A stretch of 8,416 nt of DNA from Bacillota bacterium (GCA_023230985.1 JALNWH010000087.1:1-8416), one strand, 5' to 3'; positions 1 to 7,788 are shown, numbered from the stretch's first letter. Numbers and translations: made by a program. The notes: generated by a model not told the origin, from the letters alone.

Positions 1-322
1 ATATCAAGTATACTGTCCTGGGCAGCCTCATATTGAAATATTGCCCATAAAAAAAACATAGTATGCTCTCTGCAGTCGTTGCAAAGAACACCTGTATCAA
101 TTCATCTATACTGGCATAGCTCCATAGACTTTTGTATAAACCCAATACCCAATACGTAGCTATCTTTATTAAAGTAAGCACTAGAAATGTTTCTTTAAAA
201 ATTCTTATGTATTGGGGCATGATTTTTCCGTCAAATCTCAATAACAGGGCTATGTAAAGTGCCAAGTTTATCAGCACAATATCCGATATTATTAAAAATG
301 TCTTGCGACTAAAGGATTTCAT
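1..322 (-). CDS. CapD/FlaA1-type membrane nucleotide-sugar dehydratase/epimerase, N-terminal part (runs off window)
   Basis: Reading from the ATG at 322 gives 107 uninterrupted residues to the window edge, so only the membrane part of the protein is present. Visible motifs are LLLRFDG at residues 26-32, GLYKSLWSYAS at 61-71 and RLPRTVYLI at 99-107, with hydrophobic stretches at about 9-28, 44-60 and 76-92. These are characteristic of the N-terminal transmembrane region of the polysaccharide biosynthesis protein family (CapD, PglF, EpsC), whose cytosolic NAD-binding domain converts UDP-GlcNAc to a 4-keto-6-deoxy sugar. That catalytic domain would lie outside the window, so 4,6-dehydratase versus epimerase chemistry cannot be told. 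The start is supported by AAGGGAG seven bases upstream. It follows the Wzz-like gene by 22 bp with no terminator between, so the two are very probably co-transcribed. Family call is secure; substrate is inferred. Confidence 0.88.
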   Translation of the reverse strand, partial: MKSFSRKTFLIISDIVLINLALYIALLLRFDGKIMPQYIRIFKETFLVLTLIKIATYWVLGLYKSLWSYASIDELIQVFFATTAESILCFFYGQYFNMRLPRTVYLI

Positions 323-344
323 AAAAAATCTCCCTTTTTAGCTT

Positions 345-1274
345 TTAGTCTTCTGCTTTACTGCTTGTCTGCCAATACTCTACAAAAAATGCTGTAAATA
401 CTCCCAGCATTAGTCCTAAAACAGCGGATATTGCAAGATTTAGCTTTTTATTCGGTGATACGGGCCTTTCAGGTTCGTAGGCTTTCCTAATTACAGCAAC
501 ATTCTTATCGCCAAAGTCCATCATCTGCACCAGATTTAGCTGTTCTTTTTTAAAGAGCAAAACTTCATAGATTTGTTTTGCTATATCATGTTTTATCCTT
601 AATTGTTTTTCTTTAGTCTTATCGTTTTGGGATAAAGCCTTATCCAGCTCCGTAGATACTTCTTTCATCTCATTTTCTTGATTTTCTATGGCATCACCTA
701 TATATTTATTTAGCTTCTCAACATAATTAGTATTATATTTATCAACATAGGATATAAAGACTTCAGATAAATTGTTTCCAATTTCCGCAGCCAATTTCGG
801 GTTCACATCTTTTATTTTTATTGTAAAAAGGCCGCTATTTGATTCTACACTGACTTTATTTTTTATGCTTCCAATGGATGCACCTTCAAGTTCAGGAATG
901 CTATCCTTCACCTTATTTAATAGTTCAGGTCCAAGTAATTTATTTTTATAAGCTTCCTCGGACATGCTGGGATATTGTATCAAGGATGATATGAGAGCAC
1001 GACTGTCTTGGGTTATCCCCGGATCCAATTGTGAGAATTCATGCCAATCAATATCCTCACTGTTTAAAAAAATATTAGTACCGTTTACACTGCCGGAATG
1101 AGTATCATAGGAGATATTTTGCACATTTAATATGGCGGTTGCTTCGTAAACAGGTTTTTGTATTAAAAATGTAAATACAAAAGCAATAGCTATTGCACAG
1201 ATTGTCAAGCCGATTATTATATATTTTCTTTTTAACAGTATTTCGATTAATTCCCGTAATGATATTTCCTCCAT
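345..1274 (-). CDS. Wzz/CapA-like polysaccharide chain-length determinant protein
   Basis: This 309-residue protein has the classic co-polymerase layout: a short cytosolic N-terminus with the LRELIEIL lead-in, a transmembrane helix at about 19-38, an extracellular Wzz domain, a charged coiled-coil stretch at about 183-250, the proline-rich segment PERPVSP at 268-274, and a second transmembrane helix at about 278-299 ending in a nine-residue cytosolic tail. In Gram-positive bacteria such proteins (CapA, YveK/EpsA, CpsC) set polymer length and often activate a separate tyrosine kinase. No kinase domain is fused here and no kinase gene is visible beside it. The ATG at 1274 is preceded by AAAGGGG at good spacing. 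It is the first gene after a terminator and candidate promoter, and it is followed closely by a CapD-like gene, which places it at the head of a glycan operon. Family assignment is firm; the polymer it controls is unknown. Confidence 0.9.
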   Translation of the reverse strand: MEEISLRELIEILLKRKYIIIGLTICAIAIAFVFTFLIQKPVYEATAILNVQNISYDTHSGSVNGTNIFLNSEDIDWHEFSQLDPGITQDSRALISSLIQYPSMSEEAYKNKLLGPELLNKVKDSIPELEGASIGSIKNKVSVESNSGLFTIKIKDVNPKLAAEIGNNLSEVFISYVDKYNTNYVEKLNKYIGDAIENQENEMKEVSTELDKALSQNDKTKEKQLRIKHDIAKQIYEVLLFKKEQLNLVQMMDFGDKNVAVIRKAYEPERPVSPNKKLNLAISAVLGLMLGVFTAFFVEYWQTSSKAED

Positions 1275-1359
1275 TTGTATGCCCCTTTCAGTTCTATCTA
1301 TTTTAATTGATTTAAGCTTTTCTGTTTTTCAACAAATTATATTAATTATATTATACATC

Positions 1360-1368
1360 ATTATACCA
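1360..1368 (-). promoter_or_regulatory. Candidate extended -10 promoter of the Wzz/CapD-like operon
   Basis: The minus strand reads TGGTATAAT, an exact extended -10 (TG-n-TATAAT). No good -35 is seen at 16-18 bp upstream, which is common for extended -10 promoters. A second TATAAT lies just downstream at 1350-1355 and could serve instead. The site falls between the terminator of the preceding gene (1415-1444) and the Wzz start, leaving a leader of about 80 nt in which I see nothing else. Confidence 0.5.
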
Positions 1369-1414
1369 ATTTAAAAAGAAATTTCTGCATTAACAAAAAC
1401 TGTAACATAAAAAA

Positions 1415-1444
1415 CACCCCTGCTTATTTTTATCGTCAGGGGTG
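1415..1444 (-). terminator. Rho-independent terminator of the O-antigen-ligase-family gene
   Basis: A perfect 8-bp stem, CACCCCTG (1437-1444 read on the minus strand) with CAGGGGTG (1415-1422), encloses a 14-nt loop and is followed on the minus strand by six T residues. It lies about 43 bases after the stop codon of the ligase-family gene and separates it from the Wzz operon. Confidence 0.88.
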
Positions 1445-1449
1445 CAATA

Positions 1450-1486
1450 ATGCTATAAAATAACACGAAAGAACCGTCCTTCTGAG
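1450..1486 (-). repeat. Possible remnant of a GGACGGTTCTTT-type dispersed repeat
   Basis: Directly after the ligase-family stop codon the minus strand reads AGGACGGTTCTTTCGTGTT. From memory this resembles the GGGGACGGTTCTTTTGT motif scattered through many Clostridia and other Firmicutes genomes, sometimes near IS200-like (Y1/RAYT) transposase genes. Only one copy is in this window and no transposase is present, so the call rests on recall of the motif and not on repetition seen here. Confidence 0.35.
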
Positions 1487-4000
1487 TTATTTCTTCTTTT
1501 CCACTATGCTTTTCGCCCATTCTATGCGATTATAGGCCAAGTCTGTTCTCATGTTAAAGTCCTTTGGCAGTTTTATGGGCTTTTCCAGTTTACTGTTTAC
1601 TTCATCATATTGTTCTTTTGCCTCTATGATTTTTTCTAAATATGGTATGGCTTTTTCATGCTCACTGTTTTCAAAATAATAATTTGCTATTTCATTATTC
1701 AATTCTATTTTTAATACGTAGGACCCTGCAAGCATTGGCTCGTTATTAACCTTTTCGTCAATCAAATCTACAGCTTCCGCAAGCATTCCATTTGAAATAA
1801 ATAAATTTGCTGTTACCGTAACATATCTATAGTTATAGGGCTCATTTTCCCTAGTTAATTCAATTTGTTTAAGCATGCTACTTAAGTATTTGGGATCTTT
1901 GGTTTCTTTAAACTTTCTATTCATTATCTGCGCATAGTCCATTCTATAATCACTATTATACTTATCAAATTTCATTGCCTTTTCATACAATCTTGCTGAT
2001 TTATTTGCATCCATATCTCCAACATCAGCCGCTTTTTTACCTTGATTTAAACCATAGGATGTGGACGAGGAAAGAACCACTATCATTACAGAAAGTGCTA
2101 AAGTAACAGGTACAATCCATTTCATCTTTGTAGTGTCAAATTGTTTAATATTATCATCTGTATTTAATATCCCTATCATAATCCAAAGTATATATCCAAC
2201 TGCTACAAGGGATAGATTAAAATCTATGGCTGAATGAATAAAAATAAGCATGACAGCAAGAAAAACATGTAGATCATCAGATTTATTCATAATTCCCTTA
2301 ATAAATGCAATAATAAGCATTATCATCATAGCGCCTAAGGCTATAAGTCCAAGCATACCTACCTCTATTGCATATTGAACATAAAAATTGTGCACCTCTG
2401 TTGTATTGTAGGGTCTTGACTGATATTGCCTATATAGGTTCTGCCAGCCGCCCCCTCCGGTGCCTATAAGGATATGATCTTTAAATATTCTTATACCATC
2501 CTTTGTAAATTGGATTCTCGAGGTTGCACTGTTATCATCAAGCTTTATATTAACCAGCCTGTTGGCTATGGCTTCCGGTATATATGTAAACCTCTTATAA
2601 TCCTTAACGACATTGCTCATATCATCCTTGATACTAATATCCTTGTACACCGTAAAGCTATCCGTATCATGATTATAAATAGTAAGCCGGATTCTATCAG
2701 TATCATCAAGGGTGGTGAATGATACTTCTTTGCTTTCAAAATTATCCCCTACGGAACCTGACTCTTTAAAAAGCTCCGTATGTTTATTTTCAGAGTTATA
2801 GGACCTTAAAACAACTCTATAGCTATTGGGGCTTTCTTTAGAGGATTTCACATCATAGGACAGTGTATAATCAGAACCCTTTTCTATATCATCAATATAA
2901 AAGCTTTTACTTGTCCACCCTTCCTCCTCACCTGATAAATGCTCCAATGTATATTCAATAGGCTCTTTAGAATTAATAATGAAAACCAAGGCTATTACTA
3001 TAAGGGCAGCCATAGAGGTAAGAACTATATTAACAGTCTTATTAGATATATTTTCAAAATACCTCTTTTGTAAAGCATATATGCAAAAGGACAGTACTAT
3101 AACAATGGCAACACCGGTAATATAATTTCCAAATATATCTGAATATTGGGCTTGGCCTTTGGAAAAGTATTTATAAATAAATAATGAACTTGAGATTGCA
3201 GGTAATAACGAGTTTATAACCAAATTCAACTTACCTTTACCGTCTATAATTAGGAAATTGAGAAGCAATACTCCGACCAATGCAATATAGCCGCCTCTTG
3301 ATAATGTAAATATAAATGTAGGCAAAAGTGTAGTCAATATTACTTGATAAATAAGCTTTAATTTAAGATTATCTGTTTCTCTTATAGCATTAATAGCTAG
3401 GACGATACCCACAGCCAATACGGAAGCAGTGGTATTTGGATACTGATATAAACCGAATAGCCTACTGCCGGATACTACACCATTTAACTCTAACTTCCCT
3501 GAAAGTGTGAGTATAGAAGCAAAGGCAGTTACAAAGGCACTTAATATAATTCCTTGAATAAAAAAAGTCTTTAATTTTTCATTTCCTTTTGAAAGATTGG
3601 AAACCAGCTTGTAAAGCATAAAATAACTGCAATAAATGAGAAATAGGCTAAAGCCTTCTTTGGCATTAACTCCAAAATAAAAGGAAACTAGATAGCAAAC
3701 AGGAATTAATAATGCTGTTATATCCATGTATGTGTCAATTAATTTGTATTCTTTGTGAAACATCTTATATATCAACAAAGCAGAAAAAATCCCGCTTATG
3801 ATTACTATCGCCGGCATATAGTTCTCTCTAAAAAAAAGCCCTCGATAAAAAGGTGCTATTGTTATAAAAAGGGATATAATCAAAAGGAATATGTATGAAA
3901 TATAATCATTCTCTCCGATTTGTATATTACCCTTAGGAGGATTTACTACTTCCTTATTAATAGTCTCAGTCACTTTTTTCTTTTTAGATGGTTTAGCCAT
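1487..4000 (-). CDS. O-antigen ligase (Wzy_C) family protein with inserted carbohydrate-binding-like domain and TPR-like tail
   Basis: The 837-residue protein begins with a basic cytosolic segment (KPSKKKK) and then about ten membrane helices between residues 34 and 343. Family landmarks are GLYQYPNTT at 183-191, SRGG at 234-237 and the large-loop segment GTGGGGWQ at 513-520 with the conserved His in EVHNFY (535-540) and EVGMLGL at 546-552, followed by more helices to about 646. Members (WaaL, Wzy, PglL-like) polymerise or transfer undecaprenyl-linked glycans on the outer membrane face. Two additions stand out: residues about 350-460 form a beta-rich, charged domain resembling carbohydrate-binding modules, and residues about 655-837 are helical TPR-like repeats. 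The ATG at 4000 has GAGGTG upstream. It has its own promoter and terminator. With no LPS expected, roles in wall-polymer assembly or S-layer glycosylation are the likely options; the choice is inference. Confidence 0.87.
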   Translation of the reverse strand: MAKPSKKKKVTETINKEVVNPPKGNIQIGENDYISYIFLLIISLFITIAPFYRGLFFRENYMPAIVIISGIFSALLIYKMFHKEYKLIDTYMDITALLIPVCYLVSFYFGVNAKEGFSLFLIYCSYFMLYKLVSNLSKGNEKLKTFFIQGIILSAFVTAFASILTLSGKLELNGVVSGSRLFGLYQYPNTTASVLAVGIVLAINAIRETDNLKLKLIYQVILTTLLPTFIFTLSRGGYIALVGVLLLNFLIIDGKGKLNLVINSLLPAISSSLFIYKYFSKGQAQYSDIFGNYITGVAIVIVLSFCIYALQKRYFENISNKTVNIVLTSMAALIVIALVFIINSKEPIEYTLEHLSGEEEGWTSKSFYIDDIEKGSDYTLSYDVKSSKESPNSYRVVLRSYNSENKHTELFKESGSVGDNFESKEVSFTTLDDTDRIRLTIYNHDTDSFTVYKDISIKDDMSNVVKDYKRFTYIPEAIANRLVNIKLDDNSATSRIQFTKDGIRIFKDHILIGTGGGGWQNLYRQYQSRPYNTTEVHNFYVQYAIEVGMLGLIALGAMMIMLIIAFIKGIMNKSDDLHVFLAVMLIFIHSAIDFNLSLVAVGYILWIMIGILNTDDNIKQFDTTKMKWIVPVTLALSVMIVVLSSSTSYGLNQGKKAADVGDMDANKSARLYEKAMKFDKYNSDYRMDYAQIMNRKFKETKDPKYLSSMLKQIELTRENEPYNYRYVTVTANLFISNGMLAEAVDLIDEKVNNEPMLAGSYVLKIELNNEIANYYFENSEHEKAIPYLEKIIEAKEQYDEVNSKLEKPIKLPKDFNMRTDLAYNRIEWAKSIVEKKK

Positions 4001-4038
4001 TTATTGCACCTCATTTTCTCATTGTTACTACAATAACT

Positions 4039-4067
4039 ATAATATAACAATTAATAGGGAATTGCAA
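4039..4067 (-). promoter_or_regulatory. Sigma-A-type promoter of the ligase-family gene
   Basis: On the minus strand TTGCAA (4062-4067) and TATTAT (4039-4044) are separated by exactly 17 bp. They match the consensus at 4/6 and 5/6 positions. The site lies between the S-layer gene terminator and the ligase start and predicts a short leader of about 30 nt carrying the GAGGTG ribosome binding site. Confidence 0.65.
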
Positions 4068-4072
4068 TTAAG

Positions 4073-4105
4073 AAAAAAGGGATGAATTTAATTCATCCCT
4101 TTTTT
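4073..4105 (-). terminator. Terminator of the S-layer-like gene (perfect palindrome)
   Basis: A 15-bp perfect stem (4073-4087 with 4091-4105) with a three-base loop carries GGGATGAAT/ATTCATCCC at its core and A6/T6 at its ends, so it has a U tract on either strand. It lies about 50 bases after the stop codon of the S-layer-like gene. A smaller 7-bp hairpin, TAAGCTA with TAGCTTA (4111-4129), precedes it. The stem ends only five bases before the next gene's -35 box. Confidence 0.9.
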
Positions 4106-4153
4106 ATATTTAAGCTAATCTGTAGCTTATGTTTGTAATTTTTATGGTTTTAC

Positions 4154-7100
4154 TTATCCTTCTTTAGATCCTGTTTTGACTTTTTCTTTGAATTCTACAA
4201 TGGCATCTTCTAACTTCTTTATAGCAGCCCTTAATGATACAACTGTTTTGTCTTTATCAGCCTTATCTGATTCCTCTTTAGCCTCACCATGAACTGTTTT
4301 TAATGCATCTGCATCTGCTTTTAATACCCATTTTTTATCTTTTTCTACTTCTTCAGCTTTTTCTGCTACAACATATTTAACATCATCGATTTCTACATAT
4401 TCTATTGTCCCTGCCTCTACCTTAAAGTAAACACTGCCAACTACAGTTTCTAAATTCTCATTTTCTTCTGTAAAGTTGACGTTCTCTAAATCTCCAATTG
4501 GTGCCAAATCTGTTCCATCAAAGTAGAATTCATCATCTTTTTCTTCTTCCGCTTTGTTACCTGCTAAATCTTTTGCTGCAGTGTTATTAACTACTAATCT
4601 ATAATCATATCTACCCTCAAGAGGAGTACTTAATTTAATGATTACAAATTCTTTATCATCAGCATCTACCTCAGGAAATCCAGCTTTAAATCCAAGAGGA
4701 CTCTTAGAAACATTTTCATCTGCATTATATATTGAATATGAAGCTGGTGAACTCATAGCTTCACTATATTCAATTTCAACTGTCTCTCTATCTTTTGCCA
4801 CAACGTTTACTATATATGGTGCATCTTCATCTACATAGTCAGCATACAAAATTGTCTTTATATCTTTCCCGCCATCTTCCTCATCTTCATCAAGTACAGG
4901 AATTCCATGAAGATCTTCTAATGCATCAGATAGATTTACTTTATATTCTTTATTCTCTTTAATCTTACCAGGAGGATTAACAGTTAAAGTAACTACATCA
5001 TCTTTTGCCTTTACTTTAAATACAGTACCATCGTCGGCAGTTATAGTTTTATTATCTTTTGCTTCAATTTTTTTAATATCCTTAGACATTGTTACTTCAA
5101 AGGAAACTCCATTAACCTGTTCGGTATATAATACCTCAACTCTCTCCGGATCTTCATCTATACCATATATCAAGTGCTTACTAAAATCTGTAGTTAAATC
5201 TAGTGCTGTGCCGCCGGCGCCTTCTATACCTGCACCTATTGCAGCGATAAAGTAAGTTTGATCAGGTACTAGTTTAACAGTAGGATAATTCGAAAACTCT
5301 ACTACGGTATCACCATCTGCTAATGCCTTTGCTACAAGAACTACGTCTTCAGCACTTGCTCCTGTTTTCCCTTCCGGTCTTAGAGTCAATGTAGCAGCTC
5401 CAATTTCACCAATCTTTTCATCAAATGCCAATGCTACTACATTTCTATTAACAGCATATGCTGATTCCAGCGTAGGCTCAACATCTGAACCAAAGGATGC
5501 ATTGAATTTAAAGTTAAAGTTCAATACGTTGCCAGCTACATCTTCAAGGTCTTTGACTGTTAGTTTATATTCTTTATTAAATACAAACTCGTTTACGGTT
5601 ATAACTACTTTATAAAGGTTTTCCTTATAAGCAAGTTTCTTGGGTGAGCCAAGGTCTTTATTAAAGCTATAGTTAGCTAAATCTTTCGCAGAAGCTGGTG
5701 CTAATGGTTTATCAAAGACTAATTCCATTTCATCTTTCTTTGTTACCTTATAGGATTTAACCTTTGCTGAAGCATATTTATCCCTAGTAACAGTGAAATA
5801 TGATTTCTTATCATCCATCACGTTTCCGAATTCATCTGCAATATTACTAGCTTCTAGTGAATATGATCCCAACTCTAATTCTTCAACAACTAAGTTGACC
5901 ATGTAGATATCATTTTTAAAGTATACTTTTTCCGCCGATTCTACAACCCTGTCTTCGGAACCTTTTACTAAGGAATAATTATTTACATCAAGTACTGTCG
6001 CTTCATCTAAATCACTATCATCCTTAAATGCAATCAGTATATTATTCTTAGATATAACTTCAGGCTTACCAAATAGTGTTGGAGCTTTTTCATCGGCTCT
6101 CTTACCTGTAAAGGATTTTGTTACTGCTTTTTTCATTACATTGCCGGCTTTAGTTATATCAGATATATTATCTATTGTAATCGAATATCTGGTTCCAGCT
6201 TTTTGAGGTTCAGTAACTAATTCTACCTCTGTATATTCATCATCATCATCTTCTACTAGCTCAGCACTTTCAATAGCTAGCTCATTTGAACCCGCTTTTA
6301 TAACGTAATTTGCCAAGTCTTCTGCTGACTCTTTTGTCACTTCTTCATTAAATTTAACGACTACTTTTTCATTTGTCTTAGCTACTACTTTTGAAACTAT
6401 AGGAGCTGCTGTATCTGGGTTTGTGAAGAAAGATTTGGATGCATTTCTTGCAATCTTCACGCCATCAATTGATTTGACTTCAGCAACTTTCAATGTATAT
6501 TGTTTTCTAGCTACTAAACCTTCCGTAGTTAATGTAACTTCATCTCCATCAACTTCTGCTTCTACAACTTCAACATTTGCTATAGTATAATTCTCTGGAT
6601 TAGCAGCTGTTTCAAAGTCCATAACTTTACTAAAAGTAACTACTACTTCTTCAATGTCTTTACTTTCTACTTTGTCAATTTTAGGTGCTCCACTTACTTT
6701 ACCAACACCTGTAAACTTAATCTTTTCTTCGCCTATTGTAATAACATAAAGTTTTCCGGATACCATAGCTGATGTTTCAAGCCTAACAGCTTTTCCGCCG
6801 GCAAGAATAGCACCTTTAACTTCTAGGCCATCAATACTATAGTTGTCAAGGTTTTCAGCTTCTGCATCAACATCATCTTCAAACACAACTTCTATTACTG
6901 TGTTACCAATAGCTTTTACTTCATCAACTGCAACTTCAACTAGTTCAGGAGCTTCGTCTTTAAGTCCTGCTGCTACTGCGTCATCTTCGCTTATTCTGCC
7001 TGCTTCTACCAGTACGTCTATCCATACTTTACCGTCTTTTGTTTCAGTCTTTAACGCACTTACTACTGCTTTAGCCAATTCACCAACAACAAGCTTATCG

Positions 7101-7606
7101 CCTTTTGTAGGAGTTAGGCCTAATTCTTCCGCAAATTCTAAAGTTTCTTCCCAAGCAAAGTCTCCGTCAGCTACGTCTGCTGTAACTTGCTTGTAACCAA
7201 GGTTTTCTAGCAATACTTTATAAAGCATTTGCTCACTTAGAGTATCAGAGGGTCCGAATTTTCCATCGCTGCCGATAAAGCCAACTGCAGGATTAGCTTT
7301 AAGATATGCAAGAACATTTCTGCCTGCTTCCCACTTAACTTCTTCAGCATCTTCGAAGTTGTCTTCTCCTTCAAATTCTAGAGCTTCTTCATAAAGTCCT
7401 TTTAGTTTAAGAATCATTATTGCTCCGGTGAGTTTGTTTAACTCTTTTGTCTCGTATTCAGCTGTTACGCCGCCGCCGTCGCCTTCCAGCATACCGATGG
7501 TAGCCAGAGCTGCAGCTTCGTCGCTAACTTCTGTTTCAGCAAATACGAATGATATTGATGAGAATACCATTACAAATGCCAAAACTAGTGCTAATACTTT
7601 CTTCAT
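4154..7606 (-). CDS. S-layer-like surface protein: signal peptide, degenerate SLH region, multiple Ig-like repeats
   Basis: The 1150-residue product starts with a signal peptide (MKKVLALVLAF, cleavage probably after VFA at 21-23). Residues about 28-215 resemble three SLH modules: the middle one has FEDA at 84-87, the turn IGSDGKFGPSD at 111-121 and ENLGY at 134-138, but the TRAE signature is replaced by SEQM. From about 221 to 1028 follow roughly eight beta-sandwich repeats of the SbsA/bacterial Ig-like kind, recognisable by recurring V.V.F...V strands, NY.I/NYSL, and D..GN turns, with linkers such as DTAAP and DEDAP. The rest, to 1150, is charged and ends in a helix. The protein is very acidic and has no cysteine. 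ATG at 7606 is set by AGGAGG seven bases upstream. Such proteins self-assemble on the cell wall and bind secondary wall polymers. It is a single-gene unit with a strong promoter, which fits high expression. Surface function is well supported; whether it is the main S-layer subunit is inferred. Confidence 0.85.
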   Translation of the reverse strand: MKKVLALVLAFVMVFSSISFVFAETEVSDEAAALATIGMLEGDGGGVTAEYETKELNKLTGAIMILKLKGLYEEALEFEGEDNFEDAEEVKWEAGRNVLAYLKANPAVGFIGSDGKFGPSDTLSEQMLYKVLLENLGYKQVTADVADGDFAWEETLEFAEELGLTPTKGDKLVVGELAKAVVSALKTETKDGKVWIDVLVEAGRISEDDAVAAGLKDEAPELVEVAVDEVKAIGNTVIEVVFEDDVDAEAENLDNYSIDGLEVKGAILAGGKAVRLETSAMVSGKLYVITIGEEKIKFTGVGKVSGAPKIDKVESKDIEEVVVTFSKVMDFETAANPENYTIANVEVVEAEVDGDEVTLTTEGLVARKQYTLKVAEVKSIDGVKIARNASKSFFTNPDTAAPIVSKVVAKTNEKVVVKFNEEVTKESAEDLANYVIKAGSNELAIESAELVEDDDDEYTEVELVTEPQKAGTRYSITIDNISDITKAGNVMKKAVTKSFTGKRADEKAPTLFGKPEVISKNNILIAFKDDSDLDEATVLDVNNYSLVKGSEDRVVESAEKVYFKNDIYMVNLVVEELELGSYSLEASNIADEFGNVMDDKKSYFTVTRDKYASAKVKSYKVTKKDEMELVFDKPLAPASAKDLANYSFNKDLGSPKKLAYKENLYKVVITVNEFVFNKEYKLTVKDLEDVAGNVLNFNFKFNASFGSDVEPTLESAYAVNRNVVALAFDEKIGEIGAATLTLRPEGKTGASAEDVVLVAKALADGDTVVEFSNYPTVKLVPDQTYFIAAIGAGIEGAGGTALDLTTDFSKHLIYGIDEDPERVEVLYTEQVNGVSFEVTMSKDIKKIEAKDNKTITADDGTVFKVKAKDDVVTLTVNPPGKIKENKEYKVNLSDALEDLHGIPVLDEDEEDGGKDIKTILYADYVDEDAPYIVNVVAKDRETVEIEYSEAMSSPASYSIYNADENVSKSPLGFKAGFPEVDADDKEFVIIKLSTPLEGRYDYRLVVNNTAAKDLAGNKAEEEKDDEFYFDGTDLAPIGDLENVNFTEENENLETVVGSVYFKVEAGTIEYVEIDDVKYVVAEKAEEVEKDKKWVLKADADALKTVHGEAKEESDKADKDKTVVSLRAAIKKLEDAIVEFKEKVKTGSKEG

Positions 7607-7613
7607 TGAATCG

Positions 7614-7657
7614 CCTCCTAAAAATTATTTGTGGGAGGGTAAATTTTTTTGCCTCCC
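7614..7657 (-). promoter_or_regulatory. Leader element able to hide or expose the S-layer ribosome binding site
   Basis: Read on the minus strand, GGGAGG (7652-7657) is followed by CCTCCC (7633-7638) and then by the ribosome binding site AGGAGG (7614-7619). The middle CCTCC can pair either with the upstream GGGAGG (6 bp, 13-nt loop), leaving the ribosome site free, or with GGAGG of the ribosome site (5 bp, 15-nt loop), covering it. The complementarity is seen directly; regulation by it is inference. I recognise no known riboswitch class. Confidence 0.4.
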
Positions 7658-7664
7658 GGATTTA

Positions 7665-7688
7665 TAATAAGCCCTCGAGGGGTTATTA
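7665..7688. repeat. 24-bp near-perfect palindrome in the S-layer leader
   Basis: TAATAA and TTATTA arms flank a central CCCTCGAGGG, with a single mismatched pair. In RNA it would form a stable hairpin about 60 nt before the start codon; in DNA it could be an operator. Its AACCC arm can also pair with GGGTT a few bases upstream in the transcript, giving another either/or helix. Confidence 0.6.
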
Positions 7689-7689
7689 T

Positions 7690-7788
7690 CGATAGAACCC
7701 GGAGTATTCCTTTAGGGTTTAAGATTCTTCGTCGCTGCGCTCCTCAGAATGACATGTGTATGGGGAACATCAAAATACCCGATAGAAC
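7690..7788. mobile_element. Candidate small repeat insertion with 9-bp flanking direct repeats
   Basis: CGATAGAAC occurs at 7690-7698 and again at 7780-7788, bracketing 81 bp that contain repeat copy A. This is the arrangement expected for a non-autonomous element with a 9-bp target-site duplication. Terminal inverted repeats are poor (only GTATT near each end), so chance duplication remains possible. Confidence 0.3.
7706..7771 (-). repeat. Dispersed repeat, copy A (TGTCATTCTGAGG...CGAAGAATCTT)
   Basis: On the minus strand this 66-bp unit aligns with copy B at 8074-8135 along its whole length: 24 of 30 bases match in the first part including TGTCATTCTGAGG, then a four-base length difference, then CGAAGAATCTT and GGAAT. 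ATTCT and AGAAT form the outer pairing of an imperfect hairpin. It lies inside the predicted S-layer mRNA leader. Similar TCATTCTGAG/GAAGAATCT sequences are, from memory, scattered in many bacterial genomes as REP-like repeats. Confidence 0.75.

Noticed and set aside
2474..2722. Plus-strand open frame of 82 codons inside the ligase-family gene
   Set aside because: It is antisense to a clearly coding region, with no ribosome binding site or recognisable motif.
6843..7196. Plus-strand open frame of 117 codons inside the S-layer-like gene
   Set aside because: Its product is mostly Ser, Thr, Ala and Pro, the antisense image of Glu/Ala/Val-rich codons; no ribosome site or family match. The same holds for 4638-4838 and 7428-7667.
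7735..7771. Eight-codon leader peptide (ATG ... TCATTCTGA) in repeat copy A
   Set aside because: It has no proper ribosome binding site, and the same bases recur in copy B as part of the repeat, so the frame is explained by repeat identity.
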